Below, piece after piece: positions 20,311 through 29,151 of a stretch of 64,000 nt of DNA; position 1 is the stretch's first letter, and every line of letters starts with the position of its first letter. The position numbers and the translations under genes are program-made. The notes under the pieces were generated by a model. That model had not been told where the DNA came from. It worked only from the letters and a program-made list of their open reading frames with translations, and searched no databases. This DNA is from Enterococcus cecorum DSM 20682 = ATCC 43198 (lineage in GTDB: Bacteria; Bacillota; Bacilli; Lactobacillales; Enterococcaceae), in the NCBI RefSeq assembly GCF_000407565.1, contig NZ_ASWI01000004.1, forward strand, positions 948,001 through 1,012,000, written 5' to 3'.

Positions 20311-20868
20311 TTAATCGAAAGTGTCCTCGGAGGCTGTGAATAACTCGTGCGATTCGTTCATTTTTTGTTCGTCCTCTAAACGCAGCCTCCTCAATTTTTT
20401 TAAATAGGCATTCTCAATTTTTAACATTCTATTTTCTTTTTCTAGTTTCTCTAATCGAGAGAGTTCACTTGGTAATGGCTGGATGTCATTTCGTTTCTTC
20501 TAGGTCATTGTAGGTGGACGTCCTTTCTGTTTAGAGAGTCCATCTACACCAAGCTTACGATACGTTTTAAGCCAATACGCAATCAATGATGGATTGTTTA
20601 TTTTAAGACAATTGGCTACTTCTTGATAGTACAACTCTGTTGTTAAATACAACTCTATCGCATCTAGCTTAAATTGAATAGAATAATTCTTGTTTTTTCG
20701 ACTACGAAGTAGTCCTTCTTCACCAAGTTCTTTATAGGCATTAATCCATTTTTCTATTTGAGAATTCGTTTTAACCCCATACTTCTTTGCGAGAAACCAT
20801 ATACTTCCTTGACCAGATAAGTAGTCATGGACAAGTTTAAGTTTCAATTCAAAACTGTATTTTGCCAT
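20311..20868 (-). pseudogene. IS3-family OrfA, copy 1, interrupted by an in-frame TAG
   Basis: Starts MAKYSFELKLKLVHDYLSG with two helix-turn-helix segments. The frame meets TAG at 20500-20502 after RPPTMT. It then continues in the same frame with a leucine-zipper-like stretch (SRLEKLEKENRML) and RLRLEDEQK to TAA at 20311. The orfA of copy 2 is open through the same region, which indicates a nonsense mutation here. Confidence 0.8.
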
Positions 20869-20950
20869 ACAAAAAAAACCTCCAAAAGTTAGATTTTCAG
20901 GTCTAACTTTTTGGGGTCGGTACAAAGTACTAAATCACTCTTTATCGTTC

Positions 20951-22621
20951 TTAAAATAAACCAAGCGTATTTCCTTTTTCGTCAACATCCATATTTAAAG
21001 CTGCTGGTTTCTTAGGCAGTCCCGGCATCGTCATCACATCGCCTGTTAAAGCCACAATAAAACCAGCGCCTAATTTAGGTACAAATTCGCGAATATGAAT
21101 TTCAAAGTCTTGTGGTGCACCCAATTTACTTGGATCATCTGAAAATGAATATTGGGTTTTTGCCATACAAACCGGCAATTTATCCCATCCTTCTTTTTTG
21201 AATGTAGCTAATTGATTTAAGGCTTTTTTCGAGAACGTTACTTGTTTTCCATGATAAATCTTTTGAACAATCGCTAAACATTTTTCTTCAATTGATTGCT
21301 CATCTTGATAAAGTCTTTGATAGTTCGATGGCTGCATATCGATTGTATCAACAAGGACTTGCGCTAATGCACGGCCACCTTTACCACCATCGGCCCAAAC
21401 ACTAGCTCTTGAAATGTTAACATCCATTTCTTGACAAAGTTTTTCTAAAGTTTCAAATTCTTTTTGGGTATCCGTCACAAATTCATTGATGGCAACGACA
21501 ACTGGAATTTGATATTGTTGCATGTTTTGAATATGTTGTTTTAAATTAGCAAACCCCTTGATTACCGCGTCAACATTTTCTTCAGTTAAAGCAGTTTTAT
21601 CAAGACCGCCGTGCATCTTTAATGCTCGAATTGTTGCGACAACTACAATCGCATCGGGTGCTTTGGATAAGTGGGGAACTTTGATATCTAAGAATTTTTC
21701 TGCTCCTAAATCAGCACCAAACCCTGCTTCAGTTATGACATAATCGGTTAATTTCAAAGCTGTTTGAGTAGCTAAAACACTATTACAGCCATGTGCAATA
21801 TTCGCAAACGGTCCACCATGAACAAACGCTGGTGTGCCTTCAATCGTTTGCACTAAATTTGGTTTTAAGGCATCTTTTAATAATAAGGTTAAGGCGCCTT
21901 CAACCTTTAAATCTGCCACAGTGACCGCTTTACGTTGATAAGTATATCCAATCACGATATTGGCAAGCCTTGTTTTTAAATCTTGTAAATCAGTCGCTAA
22001 ACATAAAATAGCCATGATTTCACTTGCTACAGTGATATCAAATCCATCTTGGCGTGGCACTCCTTGAATAGGACCACCTAGACCAACAACAACCTCACGT
22101 AAAGCGCGATCATTTAAATCGACTGCCCGTTTCCAAATCACTCTTCTAGTATCAATATTCAATTCATTTCCTTGATGAATGTGATTATCAATAAAAGCTG
22201 AAAGAGCATTATTGGCAGTTGTAATGGCATGCATATCACCTGTAAAATGCAAATTGATTTCTTCCATAGGTAATACTTGGGCATATCCACCACCTGCAGC
22301 CCCGCCTTTTACCCCCATCACAGGTCCTAAAGAAGGTTCACGCAAAGCAATCATCGCATTTTTGCCAATCTGATTTAAACCATCCGCTAAACCAATTGTA
22401 ACAGTAGATTTTCCTTCACCAGCCGGCGTTGGATTAATCGCTGTTACTAAAATTAATTTTCCATCTTTATTTTGCTTTACTTTTTCGATGGTTTGATAAT
22501 CAATTTTCGCTTTATATTTCCCATATAGTTCTAAATCATCAAAGGTTAGACCAATTCTTTCCGCAATTTCAACAATAGGTTTTAAAGTCGCAGCTTGAGC
22601 AATTTCGATATCAGTTTTCAA
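20951..22621 (-). CDS. fhs: Formate-tetrahydrofolate ligase
   Basis: Makes 10-formyl-THF from formate, THF and ATP, supplying purine and formyl-Met synthesis. At 556 aa it has the ATP-binding motif [15 protein letters not shown] near 65-79 and the family motif [13 protein letters not shown] near 108. The start is TTG at 22621, seven nt after GGAG. Its natural terminator has been split by IS copy 1. A PurR box lies upstream at 22718-22730. Confidence 0.96.
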   Translation of the reverse strand: MKTDIEIAQAATLKPIVEIAERIGLTFDDLELYGKYKAKIDYQTIEKVKQNKDGKLILVTAINPTPAGEGKSTVTIGLADGLNQIGKNAMIALREPSLGPVMGVKGGAAGGGYAQVLPMEEINLHFTGDMHAITTANNALSAFIDNHIHQGNELNIDTRRVIWKRAVDLNDRALREVVVGLGGPIQGVPRQDGFDITVASEIMAILCLATDLQDLKTRLANIVIGYTYQRKAVTVADLKVEGALTLLLKDALKPNLVQTIEGTPAFVHGGPFANIAHGCNSVLATQTALKLTDYVITEAGFGADLGAEKFLDIKVPHLSKAPDAIVVVATIRALKMHGGLDKTALTEENVDAVIKGFANLKQHIQNMQQYQIPVVVAINEFVTDTQKEFETLEKLCQEMDVNISRASVWADGGKGGRALAQVLVDTIDMQPSNYQRLYQDEQSIEEKCLAIVQKIYHGKQVTFSKKALNQLATFKKEGWDKLPVCMAKTQYSFSDDPSKLGAPQDFEIHIREFVPKLGAGFIVALTGDVMTMPGLPKKPAALNMDVDEKGNTLGLF

Positions 22622-22653
22622 TTTTTTTCTCCTTTAAATATATTTTCATGAAT

Positions 22654-22659
22654 ATTATA
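22654..22659 (-). promoter_or_regulatory. -10 box of the fhs promoter
   Basis: TATAAT on the minus strand with no good -35 hexamer at 17 bp, consistent with an activator-dependent promoter. The predicted start is about 22647. Confidence 0.6.
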
Positions 22660-22717
22660 GACGATTTTAGGAAAAATATCAGCAAATAAATTGAACAAAA
22701 CAAATGATTTTCAATAG

Positions 22718-22730
22718 AACGTTCGGATTT
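22718..22730 (-). promoter_or_regulatory. PurBox upstream of fhs
   Basis: The minus strand reads AAATCCGAACGTT, close to the lactococcal PurBox AWWWCCGAACWWT. Its centre is about 77 bp upstream of the predicted start, near the -76 position described for PurR activation in Lactococcus. PurR/PRPP activation of fhs is therefore likely (inference). Confidence 0.75.
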
Positions 22731-22748
22731 ATATCGAAACAAAAAGAT

Positions 22749-22779
22749 GACAGCTAAATTTTAATTTACATTAGCTGTC
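22749..22779 (-). terminator. Terminator overlapping the end of ebsA
   Basis: GACAGCTAA pairs with TTAGCTGTC (9 bp), followed on the minus strand by ATCTTTTTG. The stop codon of the preceding gene lies in the loop. Confidence 0.75.
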
Positions 22780-23159
22780 AATTCTTCAATATTTATTTGT
22801 TTTAAAAGTTTTTTTTGGTTCTTAGTTGAAATCTGGCATTCAAATGAGCCAAAATCACCTTTTAAAACCACATTACGCTGATTGATTTGACAATTAGAAA
22901 TAGCAGATAAGGCGATTTCTTTCCTCTTCCAAATACGTGCATAGTAGATGATGAGCTTATCTTCATCAATAATCATGTAACGATGAAAACCAGAAAAGAA
23001 TAAAATGATTCCTAGTCCCATGACAAGATTACTCGTTAAATAGGGCGCTGTGTTTTCTAGTGCTAATATCAAGCCATAAAATATAATTCCCAGTGCGACA
23101 GACCAAAAAATAATCATTTGTGATAATTCTGGTTGCCAAAAAATTTTTTGTTTCTTCAT
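22761..23159 (-). CDS. ebsA: EbsA-family membrane protein
   Basis: 132 aa with two hydrophobic segments (about 15-33 and 42-57) and a C-terminal soluble PH-like beta-rich part (about 65-125). It resembles EbsA, named from the enterococcal ebs cluster associated with cell-surface and pheromone-response phenotypes. It is divergent from the RNase HI gene 66 bp away, the usual neighbour in enterococci. Molecular function is unknown. Confidence 0.7.
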   Translation of the reverse strand: MKKQKIFWQPELSQMIIFWSVALGIIFYGLILALENTAPYLTSNLVMGLGIILFFSGFHRYMIIDEDKLIIYYARIWKRKEIALSAISNCQINQRNVVLKGDFGSFECQISTKNQKKLLKQINIEELTANVN

Positions 23160-23225
23160 TGATTCTTCCTTACTTTTCCTTTAAAATTTATAGTACTTTA
23201 TTTTAATTAGAAACGAGGGATAAAT

Positions 23226-23633
23226 ATGTTAAAAGTATACGTTGATGCTGCAAGTAAACCACAAACGCCTTATGGTGGAATTGGGATTGTCCTAAGTGAA
23301 AAAGAATTCTATCAACAAATTGCCATCCCTATCCAAGGCGACTTTGACAATCATGAATTAGAATTCCAAGCAGTCCTTTACGCGCTAGAAGAATGTTGCA
23401 AACATCACTTTCAAGATAAATTTATCAATATTTACTCAGATAGTAAAATTGTAGTCCAAACTTTAGAAAAAAACTACACGCGTAATGAAAAATTTAGTAA
23501 ATATTTAACACTCATTAACGAAAAACTGACAACCTTCCAATTTGTCTTTTTTCATTGGATTAGCGATAGTCAAAATAAAGGCGCGGACAATCTAGCACGC
23601 CAAGGTTTACAAAAAGCACTAAAGAATCGGTGA
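23226..23633 (+). CDS. Ribonuclease HI-like protein
   Basis: 135 aa RNase H fold: first Asp in KVYVDAASKP (D7), Glu in ELEFQAVLYAL, Asp in IYSDSKIVVQTL and the final Asp in NKGADNLARQ. All four metal-binding acids appear present. It presumably cleaves RNA in RNA-DNA hybrids. Its 3' end overlaps the convergent cls gene by 15 bp. Confidence 0.88.
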   Translation: MLKVYVDAASKPQTPYGGIGIVLSEKEFYQQIAIPIQGDFDNHELEFQAVLYALEECCKHHFQDKFINIYSDSKIVVQTLEKNYTRNEKFSKYLTLINEKLTTFQFVFFHWISDSQNKGADNLARQGLQKALKNR

Positions 23634-25082
23634 AAGTAAACGAGAAAAACTTTGCTTAAATCGTAACCAATAGGATTGCTCAGCTATCATTTCATTCGTT
23701 AATAAGATACAACGTGTCATATCATCTTCAAAATGGCCAGTCAAAGTATCGACCACATCCCGATTATAAACAAAAGCACTTACTTCAAAATTTAAAGAAT
23801 AAGAGCGAATATCCTGATTCGTTGTACCGAAACTCGCAATCGTATCATCCATAATAACCGTCTTAGCATGAATAAAACCTTTTTGATATAAATAGACTTT
23901 GACGCCTCTTTTTGTTAAATAATTAGCATAATACTGCGTAGCCCGATAAATAAATGGATGATCCGGCATACTCGGAATCATAATACGTACATCTATTCCT
24001 GATCTTACAGCAATCAATAAAGCATTAATCATCGTATCGTCCGGAATCAAGTATGGGGACTGCAGCCAAACACGTTTTTCAGCCGCTAAAATCATCTTAA
24101 TAAAACCACCATGTAAGATTTCCTCAAAGTTTTCTGGACCATCTGCCACGATTTGCATACTGATATTGCGTTTTGGATCATAAGTCGGCAACTGGAAATA
24201 CTCATCTACATAATCCATTTTATTGGCCTTTTTAATGGCTGAAGCATTCCAATCTCGAATAAATATTTCTTGTAAAGTAAAAACAGCTGTACCAAAAATT
24301 CTGCCATGAGTATCGCGCCATGGCCCAAATTTCTTACTCTTACCTAGGTATTGATCACCAACATTAAAACCACCCGTCCAGCCAATCACACTATCAATAA
24401 CCACAATTTTGCGGTGTAAGTGATAATTTAAACGCGTTTTTTTAATTAAGTTGCGTGAAGTGATAAATGGAACCACTTGGCCACCTGCATCAATTAACGG
24501 TTTGAAAAAGCGCATATTGACATTGCCTCCCCAAGGATCAAATATCAAGCGTACCTCTATACCCTCGTTAGCCTTTGAAACCAATAAGTCTCTTAATTGG
24601 GTACCTATCTGATCTTTAAAAATAGCGTAATACTCAATATGGATATGGTGTTTAGCTTGCCTGATATCTTTAAATAAGTATTCAAACTTAGTATAACCGT
24701 CCGTATAAAACGCTATATCATTTCCTTTAGAAAGTGGCGATTCTTCTGTATTTCTAAAGTAGTTTTTTAAAAGATTAGATTCCGGGGTTTTAACCGTTTG
24801 ATGATATTGTAAATTATATTCCTGAATGGAACGATTAATTTCTGTAATTCTGCCTTGATATTTTTCCGTGTACTTATAAACAATCTCCCCATCAATTCCC
24901 CGACCGCAAAACAAATAAAGTAAGAATCCAAATCCTGGAATAAATACTAAAGTCATCATCCAAGCAAAGATACTTGCAATGGAACGCGGCTTTCTGAATA
25001 TGGTAATAAAAGCCCCAATTGTATTAATCGCAATAAAAAACACCGAAACTTGAAAAAGAATATCAAATTCTTTGGCAAACAT
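23619..25082 (-). CDS. cls: Cardiolipin synthase
   Basis: Condenses two phosphatidylglycerol molecules at the membrane. At 487 aa it has two N-terminal membrane segments and two phospholipase D HKD motifs (HLHRKIVVIDS near 222 and FIHAKTVIMDD near 400), each followed by the expected GG/GT segments. It lies 12 bp after the cation efflux gene on the same strand. Confidence 0.95.
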   Translation of the reverse strand: MFAKEFDILFQVSVFFIAINTIGAFITIFRKPRSIASIFAWMMTLVFIPGFGFLLYLFCGRGIDGEIVYKYTEKYQGRITEINRSIQEYNLQYHQTVKTPESNLLKNYFRNTEESPLSKGNDIAFYTDGYTKFEYLFKDIRQAKHHIHIEYYAIFKDQIGTQLRDLLVSKANEGIEVRLIFDPWGGNVNMRFFKPLIDAGGQVVPFITSRNLIKKTRLNYHLHRKIVVIDSVIGWTGGFNVGDQYLGKSKKFGPWRDTHGRIFGTAVFTLQEIFIRDWNASAIKKANKMDYVDEYFQLPTYDPKRNISMQIVADGPENFEEILHGGFIKMILAAEKRVWLQSPYLIPDDTMINALLIAVRSGIDVRIMIPSMPDHPFIYRATQYYANYLTKRGVKVYLYQKGFIHAKTVIMDDTIASFGTTNQDIRSYSLNFEVSAFVYNRDVVDTLTGHFEDDMTRCILLTNEMIAEQSYWLRFKQSFSRLLSPIL

Positions 25083-25094
25083 CTTCTTGTCTCC

Positions 25095-26228
25095 TTATAA
25101 TAAATAATTATGGTCAAAAATGATTTCAACTTGATGATTTGGAAATTCCTGATTTACTTTTTTAGTCAGAATTGCTTCTAAAAACTCATCAGTGAAAGGA
25201 AAATTTAAAGGAATGACTAAATCAAAACAAATACGATTTTTTTCCAAGCGTAAATCATGCATCCTTAGTTGCCCATCGATTTCTGCTAGTTCATTTTTAA
25301 TCAGCTGTCTTAAACGAATATGGGTTTGATTGTCAATTGGCACTGGATCTAAATGACAAACAAGTTCCACATCTAACTCATCTTTAAATGTTCGCTCAAT
25401 ACCATCAATAATATCATGTGCCTGATTCAAGGTTAATTTTTCGTCCACCTCTATATGAACGGAGGCAAAACGATTTTTAGGACCATAAGAATGAACGAGT
25501 AAATCATGAAACCCTACGATATCCTCACATGCTTGCAAACACTGCTCCATTTTCTCAATTTCTTCTTGTTTTGGCCGACTCCCCAATAATACATCCATAA
25601 ATTCCGTAATCATTTGGTAGCCAGAATAAAGAATATAAATGGCTAAAGCAAAACCAAAATAACCATCTATCCGCCAAGAAGTTACCCATTGAACAGCAGC
25701 TGAGATTAACACAATCAAGGTAGTGTAAACATCATTTAAACTATCTTGACTGGTTACCATTAATGCATTGGACTTAATCATTTTTCCAAAATAACGGTAC
25801 ATCAATACTTGCAGGATTTTAATCACTATGGAAAGCACTAAAACAAAAAAAACAATCGGTGATAGCTTAATAGCGACCGGATGAATGATTTTTTGGACTG
25901 AACTTTCCAAAAACTTAAAGCCTACAAATAAAACTAATATCGAAACAATCAAACCACTCACATATTCAAAACGTTCATGCCCATATGGATGCTCTTTATC
26001 TGCCGGTTTGCCAGCTATTTTAAAACCAACTAAAGTTAATAGAGAAGAAATAGTATCCGATAAACTATTAATTGCATCTGCCATAATAGAAACCGAATGC
26101 GCAAAAACCCCTATCAAAAACTTTCCGATAAAAAGGACAAAATTACTGATTAAACCTAAAATACCAGCTAATATTCCAATTTGATTGCGGTTGTATTTTT
26201 GTCCAATATTTTCACACAGTTTCATCAT
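25095..26228 (-). CDS. Cation diffusion facilitator family transporter
   Basis: 377 aa with six membrane segments and a C-terminal cytoplasmic domain. Motifs include HSVSIMADAINSLSD near 45-60 (metal-site Asp and His) and HPYGHERFEY near 80. The family exchanges Zn, Mn, Fe or Co for protons; the metal cannot be assigned here. AGTAGG is closer to the second ATG (26225), so the start could be one codon later. Confidence 0.9.
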   Translation of the reverse strand: MMKLCENIGQKYNRNQIGILAGILGLISNFVLFIGKFLIGVFAHSVSIMADAINSLSDTISSLLTLVGFKIAGKPADKEHPYGHERFEYVSGLIVSILVLFVGFKFLESSVQKIIHPVAIKLSPIVFFVLVLSIVIKILQVLMYRYFGKMIKSNALMVTSQDSLNDVYTTLIVLISAAVQWVTSWRIDGYFGFALAIYILYSGYQMITEFMDVLLGSRPKQEEIEKMEQCLQACEDIVGFHDLLVHSYGPKNRFASVHIEVDEKLTLNQAHDIIDGIERTFKDELDVELVCHLDPVPIDNQTHIRLRQLIKNELAEIDGQLRMHDLRLEKNRICFDLVIPLNFPFTDEFLEAILTKKVNQEFPNHQVEIIFDHNYLL

Positions 26229-26232
26229 ATGC

Positions 26233-27405
26233 CTACTCTCTATTTTGTGATTTACGAATAAATAAAGATAAAATACCAGTAATTAATAATATGCTAGCAG
26301 AAATATAATATGGAAAATGTTGGTTTATATCAAATAACGCACCAGAAGCTACAGGGCCGATAATATTCCCAAAACTTGTAAATGTCGAATTTAAGCCATT
26401 AATCGTTCCTTGATTTTCACCAGCGATTTTTGATAGATAAGTCGTCACTGCAGGTCTGAATAAATCAAATGCTAAAAAGACCACAAAAGTCGCGATAACA
26501 AATATGGTTGAGTTTTTTGTAAAAGCAATGATAAAAATAAAAATTGCACTTACAAAAAAGGTAATTTGAATTAAACCAATCTCTGAAATTTTTCGAATAA
26601 TATGATCAAATAAAAATAATTGGAAAAATAATGCGAGAATGCCACTTACTGTAATTATAACAGCAATTTGAGCAGGATTAAAGCCAAAAATAATCGTTGT
26701 CATAATTGTATAAATACTTTCAAAAGCTTGTAAGCCAAAGGAGGAAATAAATATAATGATAAAAATAAATAAAACTCCTGGCTTAGTAAGAAACTCTCGC
26801 ACAATTTCTTTAGCATTTGTATTTTGAGAAGACTTTTTGAATTGAATATCATGATGTGGTTCAATCAAGATACTTTGTGTTAACAGACAGCCAACGATTG
26901 CAATCATACCTGCTACAAAGAATGGTACACGATGACCAAGACTTGCCAGTACCCCACCAATTCCAGGACCAATAATAAATCCGCCGCTAATTGCAGCAGA
27001 AACATACCCCATTGCTTTAGGTCGTTGCTCAACAGTTGTCATATCCGCCACAAATGCAGTAACCGCAGGCATTAATAACGCAGCGGCCACACCACCTAAG
27101 CCACGAGATAAATAAAAAATGTATTTATCATTAGCAAATCCAAAAATAAATTCTGAAATAGCAAATAAAGACATTCCAAGCACAATCATCTTTTTGCGGC
27201 CAAGTTTGTCAGATAAATAGCCCATAATCGGGGAAGCAAGCAATTGAGTGATTGAAAATACAGACAACATCATGCCCATAATTGTCCCATTAAAATGCAT
27301 ATCCTCCATCAATAAAGGCATCACTGGAATAACTAATCCTACCCCAGTAAAAATTAAAAATAAATTACTAATGGCAATAATCAACATTAAATTCTTTTTT
27401 TCCAA
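26233..27405 (-). CDS. MFS drug-type exporter, 12 membrane segments
   Basis: 390 aa with motif A GYLSDKLGRKK near 62-72 and motif C-like glycine-rich segment GGFIIGPGIGG near 140. It resembles the NorA/TetA-type DHA1 drug:H+ antiporters. It lies four bases before the cation efflux gene and downstream of a GntR regulator gene, separated from it by a terminator. Substrate unknown. Confidence 0.88.
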   Translation of the reverse strand: MEKKNLMLIIAISNLFLIFTGVGLVIPVMPLLMEDMHFNGTIMGMMLSVFSITQLLASPIMGYLSDKLGRKKMIVLGMSLFAISEFIFGFANDKYIFYLSRGLGGVAAALLMPAVTAFVADMTTVEQRPKAMGYVSAAISGGFIIGPGIGGVLASLGHRVPFFVAGMIAIVGCLLTQSILIEPHHDIQFKKSSQNTNAKEIVREFLTKPGVLFIFIIIFISSFGLQAFESIYTIMTTIIFGFNPAQIAVIITVSGILALFFQLFLFDHIIRKISEIGLIQITFFVSAIFIFIIAFTKNSTIFVIATFVVFLAFDLFRPAVTTYLSKIAGENQGTINGLNSTFTSFGNIIGPVASGALFDINQHFPYYISASILLITGILSLFIRKSQNRE

Positions 27406-27481
27406 CTAATCATCTCCCAATTCTATAGATGTTTCTATTTTACTAAATGATAGAAATATTGAACAGTAAAAACAAAAAAGA

Positions 27482-27519
27482 AATAGCTGATTCACGAAAA
27501 CTCATTGTGAACAGCTATT
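27482..27519 (-). terminator. Terminator after the GntR gene
   Basis: AATAGCTG pairs with CAGCTATT, with an inner TCAC/GTGA stem, followed on the minus strand by TCTTTTTTG. It overlaps the GntR stop codon by two bases. Confidence 0.78.
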
Positions 27520-28243
27520 ATTCAATGACATGATTAGAAATTAATTGTCCTTTATCATATCGATATCTTAATTGTGAAAATTCAAAAGGTCGTCCATCTT
27601 TTAAACTTACGACTTGCTCGACTTCTAATACGGGATCAGCCTCTTGACAATCTAAAAAATCATGATCATATTGGTCAGAACGATCGGCTTTTATTTTACG
27701 TAAGGCAGAACCAATCTTAAGTGATAAGGAATTCGAAATATAATCATATAATGACTTTTCAACCACTGATTGATCAAGGTTTTTTACAATATTTACAGGC
27801 ATAATAATATACTCTAGTCTAAAAGGTTGTGAATTCAAGTATCTTAATCTAATAATATCATAGACGCGACTACCCTCAGGTAATTCCAGTTTTTCACACT
27901 CATCATCATCGGCTTGCCTGACATGAAAAGAAATAACTTTATTATTAATATCCATGATTCCTTTAAACTTAGCTGTTAATCCAATGCATTCATTAATATT
28001 AGATTGCATAATGGAAGATTGTTTATTTTCAGTCTTAACAAAAGTGCCATTTCCTTTTTTTACATACACATAACCCTCAGTAATTAATATTTGAATAGCT
28101 TTTTGAATCGTTAAACGACTTGTTTGATAGGAAGCAGCTAATTCAATTTGTTTTGGAAGAGGGTCACCAGGCGTAAATTCGCCATCTTCAATTCTGCTAA
28201 TTAAATCCTCTGCCACCCGATGGTAGTAACCTGATCTTGACAT
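27518..28243 (-). CDS. GntR-family regulator with UTRA domain (HutC type)
   Basis: About 241 aa. The N-terminal winged helix has the GntR pattern DGEFTPGDPLPKQIELAASY with LTIQKAIQILITEGYV. The C-terminal UTRA effector domain spans about 95-235. The ATG at 28243 follows AAGGAGGGG; the longer upstream frame (to 28384) has no ribosome binding site and an unrelated composition. The target is unknown; the exporter downstream at 26233-27405 is a candidate. Confidence 0.88.
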   Translation of the reverse strand: MSRSGYYHRVAEDLISRIEDGEFTPGDPLPKQIELAASYQTSRLTIQKAIQILITEGYVYVKKGNGTFVKTENKQSSIMQSNINECIGLTAKFKGIMDINNKVISFHVRQADDDECEKLELPEGSRVYDIIRLRYLNSQPFRLEYIIMPVNIVKNLDQSVVEKSLYDYISNSLSLKIGSALRKIKADRSDQYDHDFLDCQEADPVLEVEQVVSLKDGRPFEFSQLRYRYDKGQLISNHVIE

Positions 28244-28483
28244 ACTACTGAACCCCTCCTTGACAGATATATTTAAGCTTACTATAATTCTTTCAAAGAA
28301 AGTGCATCGAAACAAAAAAACACATGTAAATTTATGAACAAATAATATTAAAAGAACATCATCATATTTACTCTTCAATATCATTATACTAAATTAAACA
28401 TAAAAATCTAGTTAAAAGCGTTAAAAATCAAAGTCACATTTATGAACTTGACAGAAAACAATATTTATATGACTTCTTTCTTG

Positions 28484-28957
28484 TTATGGATTCAAAAAAT
28501 TTTTCAAGCTTTTATCTGAAGTATCGTTAATAACAAAAGTTGTTAATTGATTACTACTTTGGTCAAATTTCACAACAAAATACGTTTCTACATTTTCAAT
28601 CGGTCCAAAAATAATAAAAACAACATTATTATCTAATACTTTCAGTTGAATTGCTCCTTGTTTAAATAGTTGTTGAAAGGAACGGACTAAGGTAAATTTT
28701 TGTTCTGCCTTCTCAACTGCTTTACTTAAAGAATCCCCTTGATCCATATAATTTTTTATAAGCTGGACTTTTACAACCATAAATAAACGATATTTTCTCG
28801 CAACCGGATTTCCAGACTTTTCTTCCACACTTTGAATATATCCCTTTTGTTCCCAATATCGTAACTGTCTTGGCGAAAGGTTGCACATTTTACTTAATTC
28901 ACTAATCCCCACCAATACATTATCATTTGCAAAAATTTGTTTAAGAAAATCACTCAT
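28484..28957 (-). CDS. MerR-family regulator
   Basis: About 157 aa with an N-terminal MerR helix-turn-helix (GISELSKMCNLSPRQLRYWEQKGYI) and a non-canonical C-terminal part without metal-binding cysteines. The start at 28957 follows GGAGG. It is divergent from the DHA2 exporter, whose promoter contains a perfect palindrome that may be its operator. Confidence 0.88.
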   Translation of the reverse strand: MSDFLKQIFANDNVLVGISELSKMCNLSPRQLRYWEQKGYIQSVEEKSGNPVARKYRLFMVVKVQLIKNYMDQGDSLSKAVEKAEQKFTLVRSFQQLFKQGAIQLKVLDNNVVFIIFGPIENVETYFVVKFDQSSNQLTTFVINDTSDKSLKNFLNP

Positions 28958-29068
28958 TTTTCCTCCATTATTCATCAAAAAATATATTATTTTAAAATGT
29001 TGTTTTAAGTAAATATTTTCTTAATATTTTTCTTCTCTCACATAATATTTTAGAAACTGCAACATAAA

Positions 29069-29108
29069 TGTCAAGTTAGTTGACAATTTTTCGGATTCAG
29101 AATATATT
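29069..29108 (+). promoter_or_regulatory. Promoter of the DHA2 exporter with overlapping palindrome
   Basis: -35 TTGACA (29080-29085), 17-bp spacer and -10 TATATT (29103-29108). The -35 is the right half of TGTCAA-N5-TTGACA (29069-29085), a perfect 6-bp dyad. This is a candidate operator for the divergent MerR protein. The 17-bp spacer differs from the 19-20 bp of classical MerR-activated promoters. Confidence 0.75.
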
Positions 29109-29151
29109 AATTTTTGTCATTTTGAAAATTTCAAGAAAGTGAGTGAATTTC

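Larger units (their letters stand above)
19410..20924 (-). mobile_element. IS3-family (IS150-like) insertion sequence, copy 1
   Basis: 1515 bp with imperfect terminal inverted repeats. The left end starts TGTAGTGACCCCAAAAAG and the right end in reverse starts TGTACCGACCCCAAAAAG. It is flanked by a 3-bp direct repeat AAG (19407-19409 and 20925-20927). It carries orfA and orfB in the IS3 arrangement. The insertion lies inside the terminator of fhs. OrfA is interrupted by TAG, so this copy is probably unable to move by itself. Confidence 0.93.
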
